Below, in pieces: positions 27,735 to 38,426 of a stretch of 64,000 nucleotides of DNA; position 1 is the stretch's first letter, and each line of letters opens with the position of its first letter. The DNA is from Nitrosomonas ureae (lineage in GTDB: Bacteria; Pseudomonadota; Gammaproteobacteria; Burkholderiales; Nitrosomonadaceae). The notes beneath the pieces are model-generated. The model was given only the letters and a program-made list of their open reading frames with translations. It ran no database searches and had not been told where the DNA came from. The stretch is from assembly GCF_001455205.1 (NCBI RefSeq), contig NZ_CP013341.1, forward strand, positions 2,170,001 through 2,234,000, given 5' to 3'. The translations under genes were made by a program, and so were the position numbers.

Positions 27735-28433
27735 ATGGCACGTTCATCAAAGCGCTATATAACCATAGCAGAAAAAGTTAACCGCAATAAAATATATCAA
27801 ATCGATGAAGCGCTTGGATTAGTTAAGGAAGCAGCTACGGCCAGATTTGATGAATCGATTGATGTTGCAGTAAATTTAGGGATAGATGCGAAAAAATCCG
27901 ATCAAGCAGTGCGTGGATCGGTAGTTTTGCCCGCAGGAACTGGAAAAATAGTTCGTGTTGCAGTATTTGCACAGGGAGATAAAGCTAAAGAAGCGCAGGA
28001 AGCGGGAGCAGATATCGTAGGATTTGAAGATTTAGCAGCTGATATCAAGGCGGGAAATATTAATTTTGATGTCGCAATTGCAAGTCCAGATGCTATGCGT
28101 GTAGTTGGTCAATTAGGACAGATTCTAGGGCCACGCAGTCTGATGCCAAATCCAAAAGTAGGAACTGTGACTTCGGATATTGCGAGTGCTGTTAAGAATG
28201 CTAAAGCTGGGCAAATACAATTTAGAGCTGACAAAACGGGTATTATTCATTGTACGATTGGACGAGCATCATTCGAAATAGATGCATTAAAACGGAATCT
28301 TAAGGCGTTGGTTGATGCGCTTAATAAATCCAAGCCAATCTCATCAAAGGGTGTTTATTTAAGAAGAGTGTCTGTTTCTAGCACTATGGGCGTCGGTGTC
28401 AGAATAGACCAAACAAGTATAATGCAACAATAA
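27735..28433 (+). CDS. rplA: 50S ribosomal protein L1
   Basis: A 232-residue L1 that binds the L1 stalk of 23S rRNA. It has the conserved block LGPRSLMPNPKVGTVT and the RNA-binding residues near FRADKTGIIHCTIG. L1 normally represses the rplKA mRNA; I did not identify the binding site in the leader. Confidence 0.97.
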   Translation: MARSSKRYITIAEKVNRNKIYQIDEALGLVKEAATARFDESIDVAVNLGIDAKKSDQAVRGSVVLPAGTGKIVRVAVFAQGDKAKEAQEAGADIVGFEDLAADIKAGNINFDVAIASPDAMRVVGQLGQILGPRSLMPNPKVGTVTSDIASAVKNAKAGQIQFRADKTGIIHCTIGRASFEIDALKRNLKALVDALNKSKPISSKGVYLRRVSVSSTMGVGVRIDQTSIMQQ

Positions 28434-28484
28434 AAACAGAACTTTGTGGGCTACTAATAAATATAAAGGTATATGATTTAGTAG

Positions 28485-28655
28485 GTTGTCAAAGACCGCT
28501 GGGGTATGTAAATAATAATCTGATTGTGGTTTTATTTAGAATACTTAAAATTTGTTTGCTGAGTGAGAAATAAAAGGTTTTATATATCTCTCAATTCAAG
28601 TGAAGACCCAGCGTAGATGGTGAACCCAAAACAGGAGTCTTGTTTTCCTGGTATA
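28485..28655 (+). promoter_or_regulatory. L10 ribosomal protein leader of the rplJL-rpoBC operon
   Basis: CGCTGGG at 28497-28503, within AAAGACCGCTGGGG, is complementary to CCCAGCG at 28607-28613, just before TAGATGGTGAACCC. This is the closing helix of the known leader that binds the L10(L12)4 complex and represses translation. A further small hairpin CAGGA/TCCTG follows at about 28632-28650. Confidence 0.75.
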
Positions 28656-28673
28656 AGGTTGCCAATTTGTAGT

Positions 28674-28713
28674 ACTTGGAAGTGATTAGTTTAATTATTC
28701 CAAGTGTTTTTTT
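28674..28713 (+). terminator. Terminator-like hairpin between the L10 leader and rplJ
   Basis: ACTTGGAA at 28674-28681 pairs with TTCCAAGT at 28698-28705, and a run of seven T ends at 28713. The loop is 16 bases. It lies downstream of the leader helix and only 19 bases before the rplJ start, so it could be an attenuator. Confidence 0.65.
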
Positions 28714-28731
28714 ACAGATGGAGAGTGAACC

Positions 28732-29247
28732 TTGAGTCTAAATCTTGAAGAGAAAAAAGCTATAGTAGCTGAAGTGAGCACTCAGATAACTAATGCTCAA
28801 GCTATTATCATTGCGGAGTATCGAGGATTAGAAGTTGGCCAATTGACTCAGCTAAGAGCAAAAACTCGTGAATCAGGAATTTATTTTCGTGTCATAAAAA
28901 ATTCATTGGTTCGTCGTGCTGTTGCTGACACACCTTATGCTGAATTAGCCAAGCATATGGTGGGGCCTCTTGCTTATGGCATAGGTACCGATCCAGTAGC
29001 AGCTGCAAAAGTATTGCATGAATTTTCCAAGGGGAATGACAAATTCGTGATCAAAGTGGGTGCAATAGGAGAGCAGGTAATATCACGTGATGAAATTACT
29101 GCACTAGCTGCACTGCCGAGTCGTGATGAATTGTTATCTAAATTACTAGGAACAATGCAAGCACCTATAGCCAAATTTGTTCAAACGCTTAATGAAGTAC
29201 CGACTAGATTTGTGCGCGGTTTAGCAATGGTGCGCGATAGCAAATAG
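28732..29247 (+). CDS. rplJ: 50S ribosomal protein L10
   Basis: A 171-residue L10, the base of the L7/L12 stalk. It starts MSLNLEEKKAIVAEVS and has the rRNA-binding block IIAEYRGLEVGQLTQLRAK; the C-terminal helix binds L12 dimers. The start codon is TTG at 28732 with GGAGAG upstream. Regulation is expected through the leader just before it. Confidence 0.96.
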   Translation: MSLNLEEKKAIVAEVSTQITNAQAIIIAEYRGLEVGQLTQLRAKTRESGIYFRVIKNSLVRRAVADTPYAELAKHMVGPLAYGIGTDPVAAAKVLHEFSKGNDKFVIKVGAIGEQVISRDEITALAALPSRDELLSKLLGTMQAPIAKFVQTLNEVPTRFVRGLAMVRDSK

Positions 29248-29303
29248 CTTATCAGCTTTTATTTTTACAATAGCTTAATACAGGAAATTACCAGGAGATA
29301 ATT

Positions 29304-29684
29304 ATGGCCGTAACGAAAGACGAAATATTGGAAGCAGTTGCAAATATGACAGTGCTTGAATTATCAAAGTTGATTAAAGAAATGGAGGAAAAATTCGGAG
29401 TGTCTGCAGCGGCAGCGGCTGTTGCAGTTGCTGCTGCCCCTAGCGGCGGTGGAGCGGCGGCCGAGGCAGAGCAAACTGAGTTTGCTGTGATTTTGTCATC
29501 CGCTGGTGAAAGCAAAGTGAATGTTATTAAAGTAGTAAGAGCGGTGACTGGTCTAGGTTTGAAAGAGGCAAAAGATTTAGTTGATGGAGCACCAAAACCT
29601 GTTAAGGAAGGTGTATCCAAAGATGAGGCAGATTCAGTTCAGAAGCAGTTGGTAGAGGCTGGCGCTACTTGCGAAATTAAGTAG
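29304..29684 (+). CDS. rplL: 50S ribosomal protein L7/L12
   Basis: A 126-residue L12 with an N-terminal dimerisation domain, an Ala/Gly-rich hinge (about 35-52) and the C-terminal factor-binding domain with IKVVRAVTGLGLKEAKDLVD. It recruits translational GTPases. AGGAG lies upstream of the ATG. Confidence 0.97.
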   Translation: MAVTKDEILEAVANMTVLELSKLIKEMEEKFGVSAAAAAVAVAAAPSGGGAAAEAEQTEFAVILSSAGESKVNVIKVVRAVTGLGLKEAKDLVDGAPKPVKEGVSKDEADSVQKQLVEAGATCEIK

Positions 29685-29704
29685 GAAAGGTAATAAATTT
29701 TATA

Positions 29705-29742
29705 GGGCTGGTGGAGAAGAGATTAACGCTGCCAGCCTTTGA
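29705..29742 (+). terminator. Weak hairpin between rplL and rpoB, possible attenuator
   Basis: GGCTGG at 29706-29711 pairs with CCAGCC at 29732-29737, followed by TTTGATATTTTT. In E. coli a partial terminator lies at this position and lowers rpoB expression; this hairpin could play the same part. Confidence 0.45.
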
Positions 29743-29844
29743 TATTTTTACCATCTGAAGTGTCGTTTTTTGGGCATTTCAGCAATTGATAGTTATTTGA
29801 CTTCAACTATTCAACCCTCAGTCTTCTTCTCCCGGAGAAAACTC

Positions 29845-32800
29845 ATGAGCTATTCGTTCACAGAGAAAAAACGTATTCGAAAAAGTTTTGCCAAACGTGC
29901 AAGCGTTTTACCAATTCCTTTTCTACTTGCAACCCAGATAGAATCCTACGCGGCTTTTCTACAGGAAAATATTGCACCTAGTAAACGCCGGACCCAAGGA
30001 TTACAGGCCGCTTTTAATTCAATTTTTCCAATTGAAAGCCATACCAAAAATGCGCGTCTGGATTTTATAAGCTATGAGCTTGGTTCGCCAGTATTTGATG
30101 TAAAAGAGTGTCAGCAACGAGGATTAACTTATGCATCACCCTTGCGTGCAAGGGTAAGATTGACAATTATGGATAAAGAAATATCCAAGCCAACTGTTAA
30201 GGAAGTCAAAGAGCAGGAAGTTTACATGGGTGAAATTCCTTTGATGACGGAGACAGGATCTTTTGTTATCAATGGGACTGAACGTGTGGTTGTTTCTCAA
30301 TTGCATCGTTCTCCCGGGGTATTTTTTGAACATGATCGTGGTAAAACTCATTCTTCGGGAAAATTGCTATTTTCTGCACGGATTATTCCATATCGTGGAT
30401 CATGGTTAGATTTTGAGTTTGATCCAAAGGATTGTTTATTTTTCAGGATAGATCGTCGCCGTAAGATGCCTGTAACTACGTTATTGAAGGCAATTAGTTG
30501 TACTTCTGAGCAAATATTGAAGGAGTTCTTTATTTTCGATTGCTTCCATTTTTCAGACAAAGGAATACGGTTTGAGCTCGTGCCGGATCGCTTGCGTGGA
30601 GAAGTGGCAAGTTTCGATATTTTTGCCAAAGGCAAAAAAATAATTGTTCAGAAAGATAAGAGGATTACAGCTAAGCATATTCGAGAAATGCAAGAAGCTA
30701 AAATTGATCAATTAGAAGTTCCCGAAGATTTTTTATTGGGAAGAATATTAGCACAAAATATAGTCGACCCAGATACCGGTGAAATTATAGCGCTTGCTAA
30801 TGATGAAATCAGTGAAGAAACGATAGCAAAGTTTCGCATTGGAAATGTAAAGAAAATTAATACGTTGTATATTAATGATCTTAATCATGGCGCATATATT
30901 TCTCAGACGTTAAAAATTGATGAAACAACCGACGAAATGAATGCGCAGATTGCAATCTACCGTATGATGCGACCTGGGGAACCACCGACAGAAGATGCGG
31001 TTAAAGCTTTATTTGCCGGGTTGTTCTACTCGCCAGAGCGATATGATTTATCCGTAGTAGGCAGGATGAAATTTAATCGTAGAGTAGGAAGAACCGAGCT
31101 GACAGGCTCACCAACACTATCGAATGAAGATATTATTGCGGTGATCAAAATTCTGGTAGAGCTGAGAAATGGGCGCGGAGAAATAGATGATATTGATCAT
31201 CTTGGAAATCGACGCGTACGTTCAGTTGGTGAGTTGGCGGAAAATCAGTTCAGATCCGGTTTGGTGCGTGTAGAGCGCGCAGTCAAAGAACGTTTGAGTC
31301 AGGCAGAATCAGAAAATTTGATGCCTCATGATTTAATTAATGCAAAACCGGTGTCTGCAGCTGCTCGGGAATTCTTTGGATCCAGTCAGCTGTCACAATT
31401 TATGGATCAAACTAATCCATTATCTGAAATAACGCATAAGCGTCGCATTTCGGCATTGGGACCCGGAGGATTGACACGGGAAAGAGCTGGTTTTGAAGTG
31501 CGTGATGTGCATCCAACTCACTATGGTCGCGTGTGCCCAATTGAGACACCAGAAGGGCCTAATATTGGCCTTATTAATTCATTGGCGCTATATGCGCGAA
31601 CCAATGAGTATGGGTTTATAGAAACACCCTATAGCAGAGTAAAGAATAGTCAGGTAACTGATGAAATTGATTATTTATCGGCAATTGAGGAAGGGAATTT
31701 TATGATTGCTCAGGCTAATGCCGAGCTTGATCATAATCATCGATTGATCAGCGAGATTGTGTCTTGCCGTCACAAAAACGAATTTGCATTGTCTTCACCT
31801 GATCGTATTGAATACGTGGATGTGGCACCGGCACAAATTGTGTCGGTGGCGGCATCACTGATACCGTTTTTAGAGCATGATGATGCAAATCGTGCATTGA
31901 TGGGTTCAAATATGCAACGTCAAGCAGTTCCCTGTTTACGCGCGGAGAAGCCGCTCGTAGGCACAGGAATTGAGCGGGTTGTGGCAGTGCATTCCGGTAC
32001 TACTGTTCGGGCTAAACGAGGAGGAATCGTTGATTATGTGGATGCAGGTCGAATTGTGGTGCGTGTGCATGATATTGAGACGCACATGGGAGAGGTTGGG
32101 GTTGATATATATAACCTTATAAAATATACACGTTCCAATCAGAATACAAATATTAATCAGCGTCCTTTAGTTAGGGTTGGTGATAGTATCAGTAAAGATG
32201 ATGTTATTGCGGATGGTGCATCTACTGATATGGGTGAACTTGCGTTAGGGCAAAATATGTTAGTGGCATTTATGCCGTGGAATGGATATAACTTTGAGGA
32301 TTCCATCCTGATTTCAGAGCGGATCGTAGCCGAGGATCGTTTTACTTCCATTCATATAGAAGAATTATCGGTTGTGAGTCGGGATACCAAGTTAGGTACT
32401 GAAGAGATAACAGCTGATATTCCAAATTTATCTGAGTATCAGTTAGGACGTCTCGATGAATCAGGTATTGTTTATATTGGTGCAGAAGTTGAAGCGGGTG
32501 ACGTTCTGGTTGGCAAGGTTACACCAAAAGGTGAAACGCAATTAACACCGGAAGAGAAATTATTGCGCGCTATTTTTGGTGAGAAAGCATCAGATGTAAA
32601 AGATACTTCGCTGCGGGTTCCATCAGGTATCTCGGGGACTGTAATTGACGTGCAAGTATTTACCCGCGAAGGTATTGAGCGGGATAAGAGAGCTCAAAAT
32701 ATTATTGATGATGAACTTGATCGCTACAAAAAAGATTTGGCAGATCAGATGCGCATTGTGGAAGAAGATGCATTTTCTCGTCTTGAGCGCTTATTGATAG

Positions 32801-33918
32801 GTAAAGTGGCTACTGGTGGGCCAAATAAGCTGGCAAAGGGGAAAGAAATTACCGCCGAATACCTACAAAGCTTTGATCCACATTACTGGTTTGATATCCG
32901 TTTGATGGATGAAGACTCGAGCATACAATTAGAGCAAGTACGTGAGAGTATGGTGCAAAAACGTAAGGCATTTGATGTTGCGTTTGAAGAAAAAAAGAAA
33001 AAGCTTACTCAAGGTGATGAACTAGCACCTGGCGTTCAAAAAATGGTCAAGATTTATATCGCAGTCAAAAGGCGTTTGCAACCGGGTGATAAAATGGCAG
33101 GGCGGCATGGTAATAAAGGTGTTATTTCCAAAATTGTACCTTTGGAGGATATGCCCTATATGGCTGACGGAACGCCTGTTGATGTGGTATTAAATCCCTT
33201 AGGTGTTCCTTCTCGAATGAATGTAGGTCAAATTCTTGAAGTGCATTTAGGGTGGGCAGCAAAAGGTCTCGGTAAAAAAATTGATGAAATGTTGAAAAAA
33301 CAAAGAAACATAATTGAAATTAGGGATTTTCTCGATAAGATTTATAATGAAAGTGGTAAGAAAGAAAATATTTCCTCTTTATCAGACAAAGAAATTTTAT
33401 CATTGGCTGAAAATCTGATAGCTGGAGTTCCTTTTGCTACGCCAGTATTTGATGGCGCAACCGAGAGAGAAATCAAAGACATGTTGGAGCTAGCAGGATT
33501 ACCAAGATCGGGCCAAATTACATTGTACGATGGTCGAACAGGGGAAGCTTTTGATCGATCAGTTACTGTTGGGTATATGCATGTTCTGAAGCTTCATCAT
33601 TTGGTAGACGATAAAATGCATGCGCGTTCAACAGGTCCTTATAGTTTAGTAACGCAACAACCATTAGGCGGTAAAGCGCAGTTTGGCGGACAACGCTTTG
33701 GTGAGATGGAGGTCTGGGCATTGGAAGCATATGGAGCTGCATATACCTTGCAGGAAATGTTAACTGTCAAATCGGATGATGTCACAGGGCGCACTAAAGT
33801 TTATGAAAGTATTGTTAAGGGTGATCATAAAATTGATGCTGGAATGCCGGAGTCATTCAATGTATTGGTAAAAGAAATACGTTCACTGGGTATGGATATT
33901 GATTTGGAACAACATTAA
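29845..33918 (+). CDS. rpoB: DNA-directed RNA polymerase subunit beta
   Basis: About 1357 residues. It starts MSYSFTEKKRIRKSFAKR and includes the rifampicin-pocket region SSQLSQFMDQTNPLSEITHK, RRISALGPGGL, and the C-terminal GGKAQFGGQRFGEMEVWALE. ATG 29845 with CGGAGAA upstream is the family start; the frame extends to 29770 without conservation. No substitution was evident in the rifampicin cluster. Confidence 0.98.
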   Translation: MSYSFTEKKRIRKSFAKRASVLPIPFLLATQIESYAAFLQENIAPSKRRTQGLQAAFNSIFPIESHTKNARLDFISYELGSPVFDVKECQQRGLTYASPLRARVRLTIMDKEISKPTVKEVKEQEVYMGEIPLMTETGSFVINGTERVVVSQLHRSPGVFFEHDRGKTHSSGKLLFSARIIPYRGSWLDFEFDPKDCLFFRIDRRRKMPVTTLLKAISCTSEQILKEFFIFDCFHFSDKGIRFELVPDRLRGEVASFDIFAKGKKIIVQKDKRITAKHIREMQEAKIDQLEVPEDFLLGRILAQNIVDPDTGEIIALANDEISEETIAKFRIGNVKKINTLYINDLNHGAYISQTLKIDETTDEMNAQIAIYRMMRPGEPPTEDAVKALFAGLFYSPERYDLSVVGRMKFNRRVGRTELTGSPTLSNEDIIAVIKILVELRNGRGEIDDIDHLGNRRVRSVGELAENQFRSGLVRVERAVKERLSQAESENLMPHDLINAKPVSAAAREFFGSSQLSQFMDQTNPLSEITHKRRISALGPGGLTRERAGFEVRDVHPTHYGRVCPIETPEGPNIGLINSLALYARTNEYGFIETPYSRVKNSQVTDEIDYLSAIEEGNFMIAQANAELDHNHRLISEIVSCRHKNEFALSSPDRIEYVDVAPAQIVSVAASLIPFLEHDDANRALMGSNMQRQAVPCLRAEKPLVGTGIERVVAVHSGTTVRAKRGGIVDYVDAGRIVVRVHDIETHMGEVGVDIYNLIKYTRSNQNTNINQRPLVRVGDSISKDDVIADGASTDMGELALGQNMLVAFMPWNGYNFEDSILISERIVAEDRFTSIHIEELSVVSRDTKLGTEEITADIPNLSEYQLGRLDESGIVYIGAEVEAGDVLVGKVTPKGETQLTPEEKLLRAIFGEKASDVKDTSLRVPSGISGTVIDVQVFTREGIERDKRAQNIIDDELDRYKKDLADQMRIVEEDAFSRLERLLIGKVATGGPNKLAKGKEITAEYLQSFDPHYWFDIRLMDEDSSIQLEQVRESMVQKRKAFDVAFEEKKKKLTQGDELAPGVQKMVKIYIAVKRRLQPGDKMAGRHGNKGVISKIVPLEDMPYMADGTPVDVVLNPLGVPSRMNVGQILEVHLGWAAKGLGKKIDEMLKKQRNIIEIRDFLDKIYNESGKKENISSLSDKEILSLAENLIAGVPFATPVFDGATEREIKDMLELAGLPRSGQITLYDGRTGEAFDRSVTVGYMHVLKLHHLVDDKMHARSTGPYSLVTQQPLGGKAQFGGQRFGEMEVWALEAYGAAYTLQEMLTVKSDDVTGRTKVYESIVKGDHKIDAGMPESFNVLVKEIRSLGMDIDLEQH

Positions 33919-34020
33919 TCGTTTCAAGGATTGTGGATGGTTAATTTAAACCCATCCCATTATGAATATCACATAAATTCCATCAAAATTTTATTGCCCT
34001 CTGATTGACAGGAGTGACAA

Positions 34021-37000
34021 ATGAAAGCACTGCTAGATCTATTTAAACAAGTTACTCACAAAGAAGAGTTTGATGCCATCAAAATTGGCCTTGCTTCTCC
34101 AGAGAAAATTCGCTCTTGGTCTTATGGTGAAGTAAAAAAACCTGAGACGATTAATTATCGTACCTTCAAACCGGAGCGAGATGGTCTGTTTTGTGCCAAG
34201 ATCTTTGGCCCCGTTAAAGATTATGAATGCTTGTGCGGAAAATATAAGCGGCTAAAGCATCGTGGTGTCATTTGCGAGAAATGCGGTGTTGAAGTAACTT
34301 TGTCGAAAGTACGCCGTGAACGCATGGGACATATCGAACTGGCTTCACCCGTTTCACATATCTGGTTTTTAAAATCCTTGCCATCGCGCTTGGGTATGGT
34401 ATTGGATATGACTTTACGTGATATTGAACGAATTCTATATTTTGAAGCTTATGTAGTTACTGATCCTGGCTTGACGCCATTAACGCGTTGTCAGTTGCTG
34501 ACTGAAGAGGATTATTTAATAAAAACAGAAGAATATGGAGATGATTTCAATGCCAGTATGGGTGCAGAAGGCATTCGCGATCTATTAAGTAATCTGGATA
34601 TTAAAGCCGAGATCGAGAACTTGCGGCGTGAGATGGATAGTACGGGGTCGGAAACAAAGATTAAGAAAATTTCTAAGAGACTTAAACTGCTAGAGGCATT
34701 TAATAAGTCAGGGATAAAACCACAATGGATGGTTTTGACCGTATTACCAGTTTTACCACCAGATCTTCGTCCTCTGGTGCCGCTCGATGGTGGTCGTTTT
34801 GCGACTTCGGATTTGAATGATTTATATCGCCGGGTTATCAATCGTAACAATCGGTTAAAACGATTACTGGAACTAAAAGCGCCGGAAATTATTGTTCGGA
34901 ATGAAAAGCGCATGCTGCAAGAAGCGGTTGATTCATTATTAGATAATGGTCGTCGAGGCAAGGCAATGACGGGTGCTAACAAGCGAGCACTTAAGTCATT
35001 GGCGGATATGATTAAAGGTAAAGGCGGGCGTTTCCGCCAGAACTTGCTGGGTAAGCGTGTGGATTATTCTGGTCGCTCAGTTATCGTTGTCGGACCTCAA
35101 CTTAAGCTTCACCAGTGTGGATTGCCAAAGAAAATGGCACTCGAGTTATTTAAGCCTTTTATTTTCAATAAACTGGAGTTAATGGGAATTGCCAGTACCA
35201 TCAAGGCTGCCAAGCGCGAGGTTGAGAATGAAACTGCAGTGGTATGGGATATTCTGGAAGATGTAATTCGTGAGCATCCGGTTATGTTAAATCGTGCGCC
35301 GACTTTGCATCGATTGGGTATTCAAGCGTTTGAGCCAGTTCTGGTCGAGGGTAAAGCAATTCAATTGCATCCATTAGTTTGTGCTGCATTTAATGCTGAT
35401 TTTGACGGTGACCAAATGGCTGTTCACGTACCGCTTTCATTAGAAGCACAAATGGAGTGCAGAACATTAATGATGTCTACCAATAATGTTTTATCCCCAG
35501 CTAATGGAGAACCTATTATTGTACCTTCTCAAGATATCGTACTCGGACTTTATTATACTACTAGGGAGAAAGTGGGGGCTCGTGGTGAAGGTATGCTATT
35601 TCAGGATGTCAGTGAGGTTTCACGTGCTTATGAAAGTAGGAATGTAGAATTAAATGCAAGAATTAAGGTGAGAATCAGGGAATATGACATTAATGCAGAT
35701 GGCGAACGCTATGAAAAAATTACTCGTTATGAAACAACGGTAGGAAGGACATTATTATTTGAAATTTTTCCTCCGGCACTTCCGTTTTCATTACTTAATA
35801 AAACATTGAAAAAGAAAGAGATATCAAAACTTATTAATGCAAGTTTTAGACGTTGTGGATTGCGAGAAACAGTGATTTTTGCTGATAAACTCATGTATGC
35901 GGGATTTAGTTATGCAACGCGTGCCGGTATTTCTATTTGTGCTGATGACATGTTGATACCAACTCAGAAAAGCGACATTATTGCTGAGGCGGAACAAGAG
36001 GTAAAAGAAATTGAAGGGCAATATACATCAGGTTTGGTGACTCAAGGCGAGCGTTATAACAAAGTCGTGGATATTTGGGGTAGAGCAGGCGATCAAGTGG
36101 CCAAAGCTATGATGAATCAGCTTGGCGTAGAACCAGTACTTGATCCGTCTAGCGGAAAGATACAACTTGGCGAGACAGGCACGCAGTTAACGCAAGAATC
36201 ATTTAATTCAATCTATATGATGGCGGATTCTGGTGCTCGTGGCTCAGCGGCACAGATACGTCAGTTATCAGGTATGCGTGGATTGATGGCAAAACCAGAT
36301 GGCTCGATTATTGAAACACCAATTACAGCTAACTTCCGCGAAGGTTTAAATGTCCTACAGTATTTTATTTCAACACACGGTGCCAGGAAGGGACTAGCAG
36401 ATACGGCCTTAAAGACTGCTAATTCAGGTTATTTGACTCGACGATTAGTTGATGTTACTCAAGATCTTGTAGTTACGGAGGAAGATTGTAATACCGGTAG
36501 TGGCGTAGTTATGAAAGCTTTAGTGGAAGGTGGTGAAATTATTGAAGCATTACGCGAGCGAATTTTAGGTAGGGTTGTAGTTAACGACGTAATTAATCCT
36601 GAGACTCAAGAAGTGGTTTTTGCTTCGGGGGTATTGCTGGATGAAGATGCTGTAGATTTGATTGAATCCTTGGGTATTGATGAAGTAAAAGTCCGTACGC
36701 CACTTACTTGTGAAACTCGATATGGTTTATGTGCGAAGTGCTATGGACGGGATTTGGGGCGTGGCACTCCGGTCAATGTGGGCGAAGCAATAGGAGTTAT
36801 TGCCGCTCAATCAATTGGTGAACCAGGTACGCAATTGACAATGCGTACATTTCATATTGGTGGTGCAGCATCCAGAACTGCGGTGGTAAGTCAGGTTGAG
36901 AGCAAATCAAGTGGCACCGTACATTATTCTTCCACAATGAGGTATGTGACTAATGCTCAGAATGAATTGATCGCTATTTCACGAAGCGGTGAAATCATTA

Positions 37001-38223
37001 TTCAAGATGAGAATGGACGAGAGCGTGAAAGACATAAAGCCTCTTACGGTGCAACATTGTTGGTGCGGGATGGTGAGATGGTTAAAGCGGGTCAGGTATT
37101 AACCACTTGGGATCCGCATACTCGTCCTATAATAACTGAATATACTGGGAAGGTGCGATTCGAAAATGTTGAGGAAGGTGTTACTGTAGCGAAACAAATC
37201 GATGAGGTTACTGGATTATCGACCTTAGTAGTTATTGATCCAAAACGTCGAGGAGTTATACAATCGAAAGGTTTGCGTCCACTAGTGAAGTTCTTGGATG
37301 ATGATGGGAATGAAATAAAGATGTTGGGTAGTAATCAATCTGTGAGCATAACGTTCCAGATCGGTTGTATTATCACGGTGAGGGATGGGCAGGAAGTGAG
37401 TGTCGGCGAGGTATTGGCAAGGATTCCACAAGAGACTTCTAAAACACGTGATATTACAGGAGGCTTGCCGCGCGTGGCAGAGCTATTTGAAGCAAGAGCG
37501 CCAAAAGATGCGGGTATGTTAGCTGAGGTTACGGGTATTGTTTCTTTTGGTAAGGACACTAAAGGTAAGCAAAGACTAATTATCACTGATCTTGAAGAAA
37601 TTGTGCATGAATATTTAATTCCAAAAGATAAACACGTAATGGCGCATGACGGGCAAGTAGTGAACAAGGGTGAAAATATTGTTGATGGACCGGCAGATCC
37701 CCGTGATATCTTGCGTTTACAAGGTGTTGAAGCATTAGCGCGATATATTACTGATGAAGTCCAAGATGTATATCGATTGCAGGGCGTTAGGATTAATGAC
37801 AAACATATTGAAGTTATCGTTCGTCAAATGCTAAGGCGAGTGCAAATTGCCAATGCTGGTGATTCTACATTTATTCCGGGGGAGCAAGTAGAGCGCGCTG
37901 ATTTACTCGTTGAGAATGAACGATTAATTGCCGAAAAGAAAATGCCAGCTACTTATGAATTTATGTTGTTAGGTATTACAAAAGCATCATTATCGACAGA
38001 TTCCTTCATTTCTGCAGCCTCATTCCAAGAAACGACTCGAGTATTGACGGAAGCGGCAATTATGGGCAAAAAAGACGATTTGCGCGGATTAAAAGAGAAT
38101 GTTATCGTTGGCAGATTAGTCCCCGCGGGTACAGGGTTGTCCTTTCATAGTAAGAGGAAAAAGCAAGAAAAGATACCTGAGATAATTACTGAATCAGGTA
38201 CCTCAATTGATAGTGCTGTTTAG
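34021..38223 (+). CDS. rpoC: DNA-directed RNA polymerase subunit beta'
   Basis: A 1400-residue subunit. It has the N-terminal zinc site CLCGKYKRLKHRGVICEKCG, the catalytic NADFDGDQM that binds magnesium, and the second zinc cluster with CETRYGLCAKCYGRD. The trigger-loop/bridge-helix region is intact, with QSIGEPGTQLTMRTFHIGGA. An AGGAG-type site precedes ATG 34021. The hao cluster starts about 200 bases after its stop, where many betaproteobacteria have rpsL. Confidence 0.98.
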   Translation: MKALLDLFKQVTHKEEFDAIKIGLASPEKIRSWSYGEVKKPETINYRTFKPERDGLFCAKIFGPVKDYECLCGKYKRLKHRGVICEKCGVEVTLSKVRRERMGHIELASPVSHIWFLKSLPSRLGMVLDMTLRDIERILYFEAYVVTDPGLTPLTRCQLLTEEDYLIKTEEYGDDFNASMGAEGIRDLLSNLDIKAEIENLRREMDSTGSETKIKKISKRLKLLEAFNKSGIKPQWMVLTVLPVLPPDLRPLVPLDGGRFATSDLNDLYRRVINRNNRLKRLLELKAPEIIVRNEKRMLQEAVDSLLDNGRRGKAMTGANKRALKSLADMIKGKGGRFRQNLLGKRVDYSGRSVIVVGPQLKLHQCGLPKKMALELFKPFIFNKLELMGIASTIKAAKREVENETAVVWDILEDVIREHPVMLNRAPTLHRLGIQAFEPVLVEGKAIQLHPLVCAAFNADFDGDQMAVHVPLSLEAQMECRTLMMSTNNVLSPANGEPIIVPSQDIVLGLYYTTREKVGARGEGMLFQDVSEVSRAYESRNVELNARIKVRIREYDINADGERYEKITRYETTVGRTLLFEIFPPALPFSLLNKTLKKKEISKLINASFRRCGLRETVIFADKLMYAGFSYATRAGISICADDMLIPTQKSDIIAEAEQEVKEIEGQYTSGLVTQGERYNKVVDIWGRAGDQVAKAMMNQLGVEPVLDPSSGKIQLGETGTQLTQESFNSIYMMADSGARGSAAQIRQLSGMRGLMAKPDGSIIETPITANFREGLNVLQYFISTHGARKGLADTALKTANSGYLTRRLVDVTQDLVVTEEDCNTGSGVVMKALVEGGEIIEALRERILGRVVVNDVINPETQEVVFASGVLLDEDAVDLIESLGIDEVKVRTPLTCETRYGLCAKCYGRDLGRGTPVNVGEAIGVIAAQSIGEPGTQLTMRTFHIGGAASRTAVVSQVESKSSGTVHYSSTMRYVTNAQNELIAISRSGEIIIQDENGRERERHKASYGATLLVRDGEMVKAGQVLTTWDPHTRPIITEYTGKVRFENVEEGVTVAKQIDEVTGLSTLVVIDPKRRGVIQSKGLRPLVKFLDDDGNEIKMLGSNQSVSITFQIGCIITVRDGQEVSVGEVLARIPQETSKTRDITGGLPRVAELFEARAPKDAGMLAEVTGIVSFGKDTKGKQRLIITDLEEIVHEYLIPKDKHVMAHDGQVVNKGENIVDGPADPRDILRLQGVEALARYITDEVQDVYRLQGVRINDKHIEVIVRQMLRRVQIANAGDSTFIPGEQVERADLLVENERLIAEKKMPATYEFMLLGITKASLSTDSFISAASFQETTRVLTEAAIMGKKDDLRGLKENVIVGRLVPAGTGLSFHSKRKKQEKIPEIITESGTSIDSAV

Positions 38224-38272
38224 TATGGAAAAACTGATGTAGTGTTCGCGTAACATTAATCGTTCAAATAGC

Positions 38273-38301
38273 TTGACAGTACAAGGCTGACTAAGTAGTC
38301 T
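38273..38301 (+). promoter_or_regulatory. Putative haoA promoter
   Basis: TTGACA at 38273-38278 and TAGTCT at 38296-38301 with a 17-base spacer, about 125 bases before the haoA ATG. The -35 is perfect and the -10 poor. No clear terminator separates it from rpoC. Confidence 0.5.
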
Positions 38302-38426
38302 AAGGGAGGGGCTATCTGTTGAAGTTGGATGGATGGTTGGGGGCTATGAAGCGAAGGAAGGTGGTCTTTTGAGAGGCCGGGAAGATAAGAAGGGAAAAAA
38401 ATTATGGAAAACCAAAGGAGAGAAAG

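Noticed and set aside
29770..29844. Upstream extension of rpoB
   Set aside because: The family start MSYSFTEKKR lies at 29845 with a good ribosome site; the extension is not conserved.
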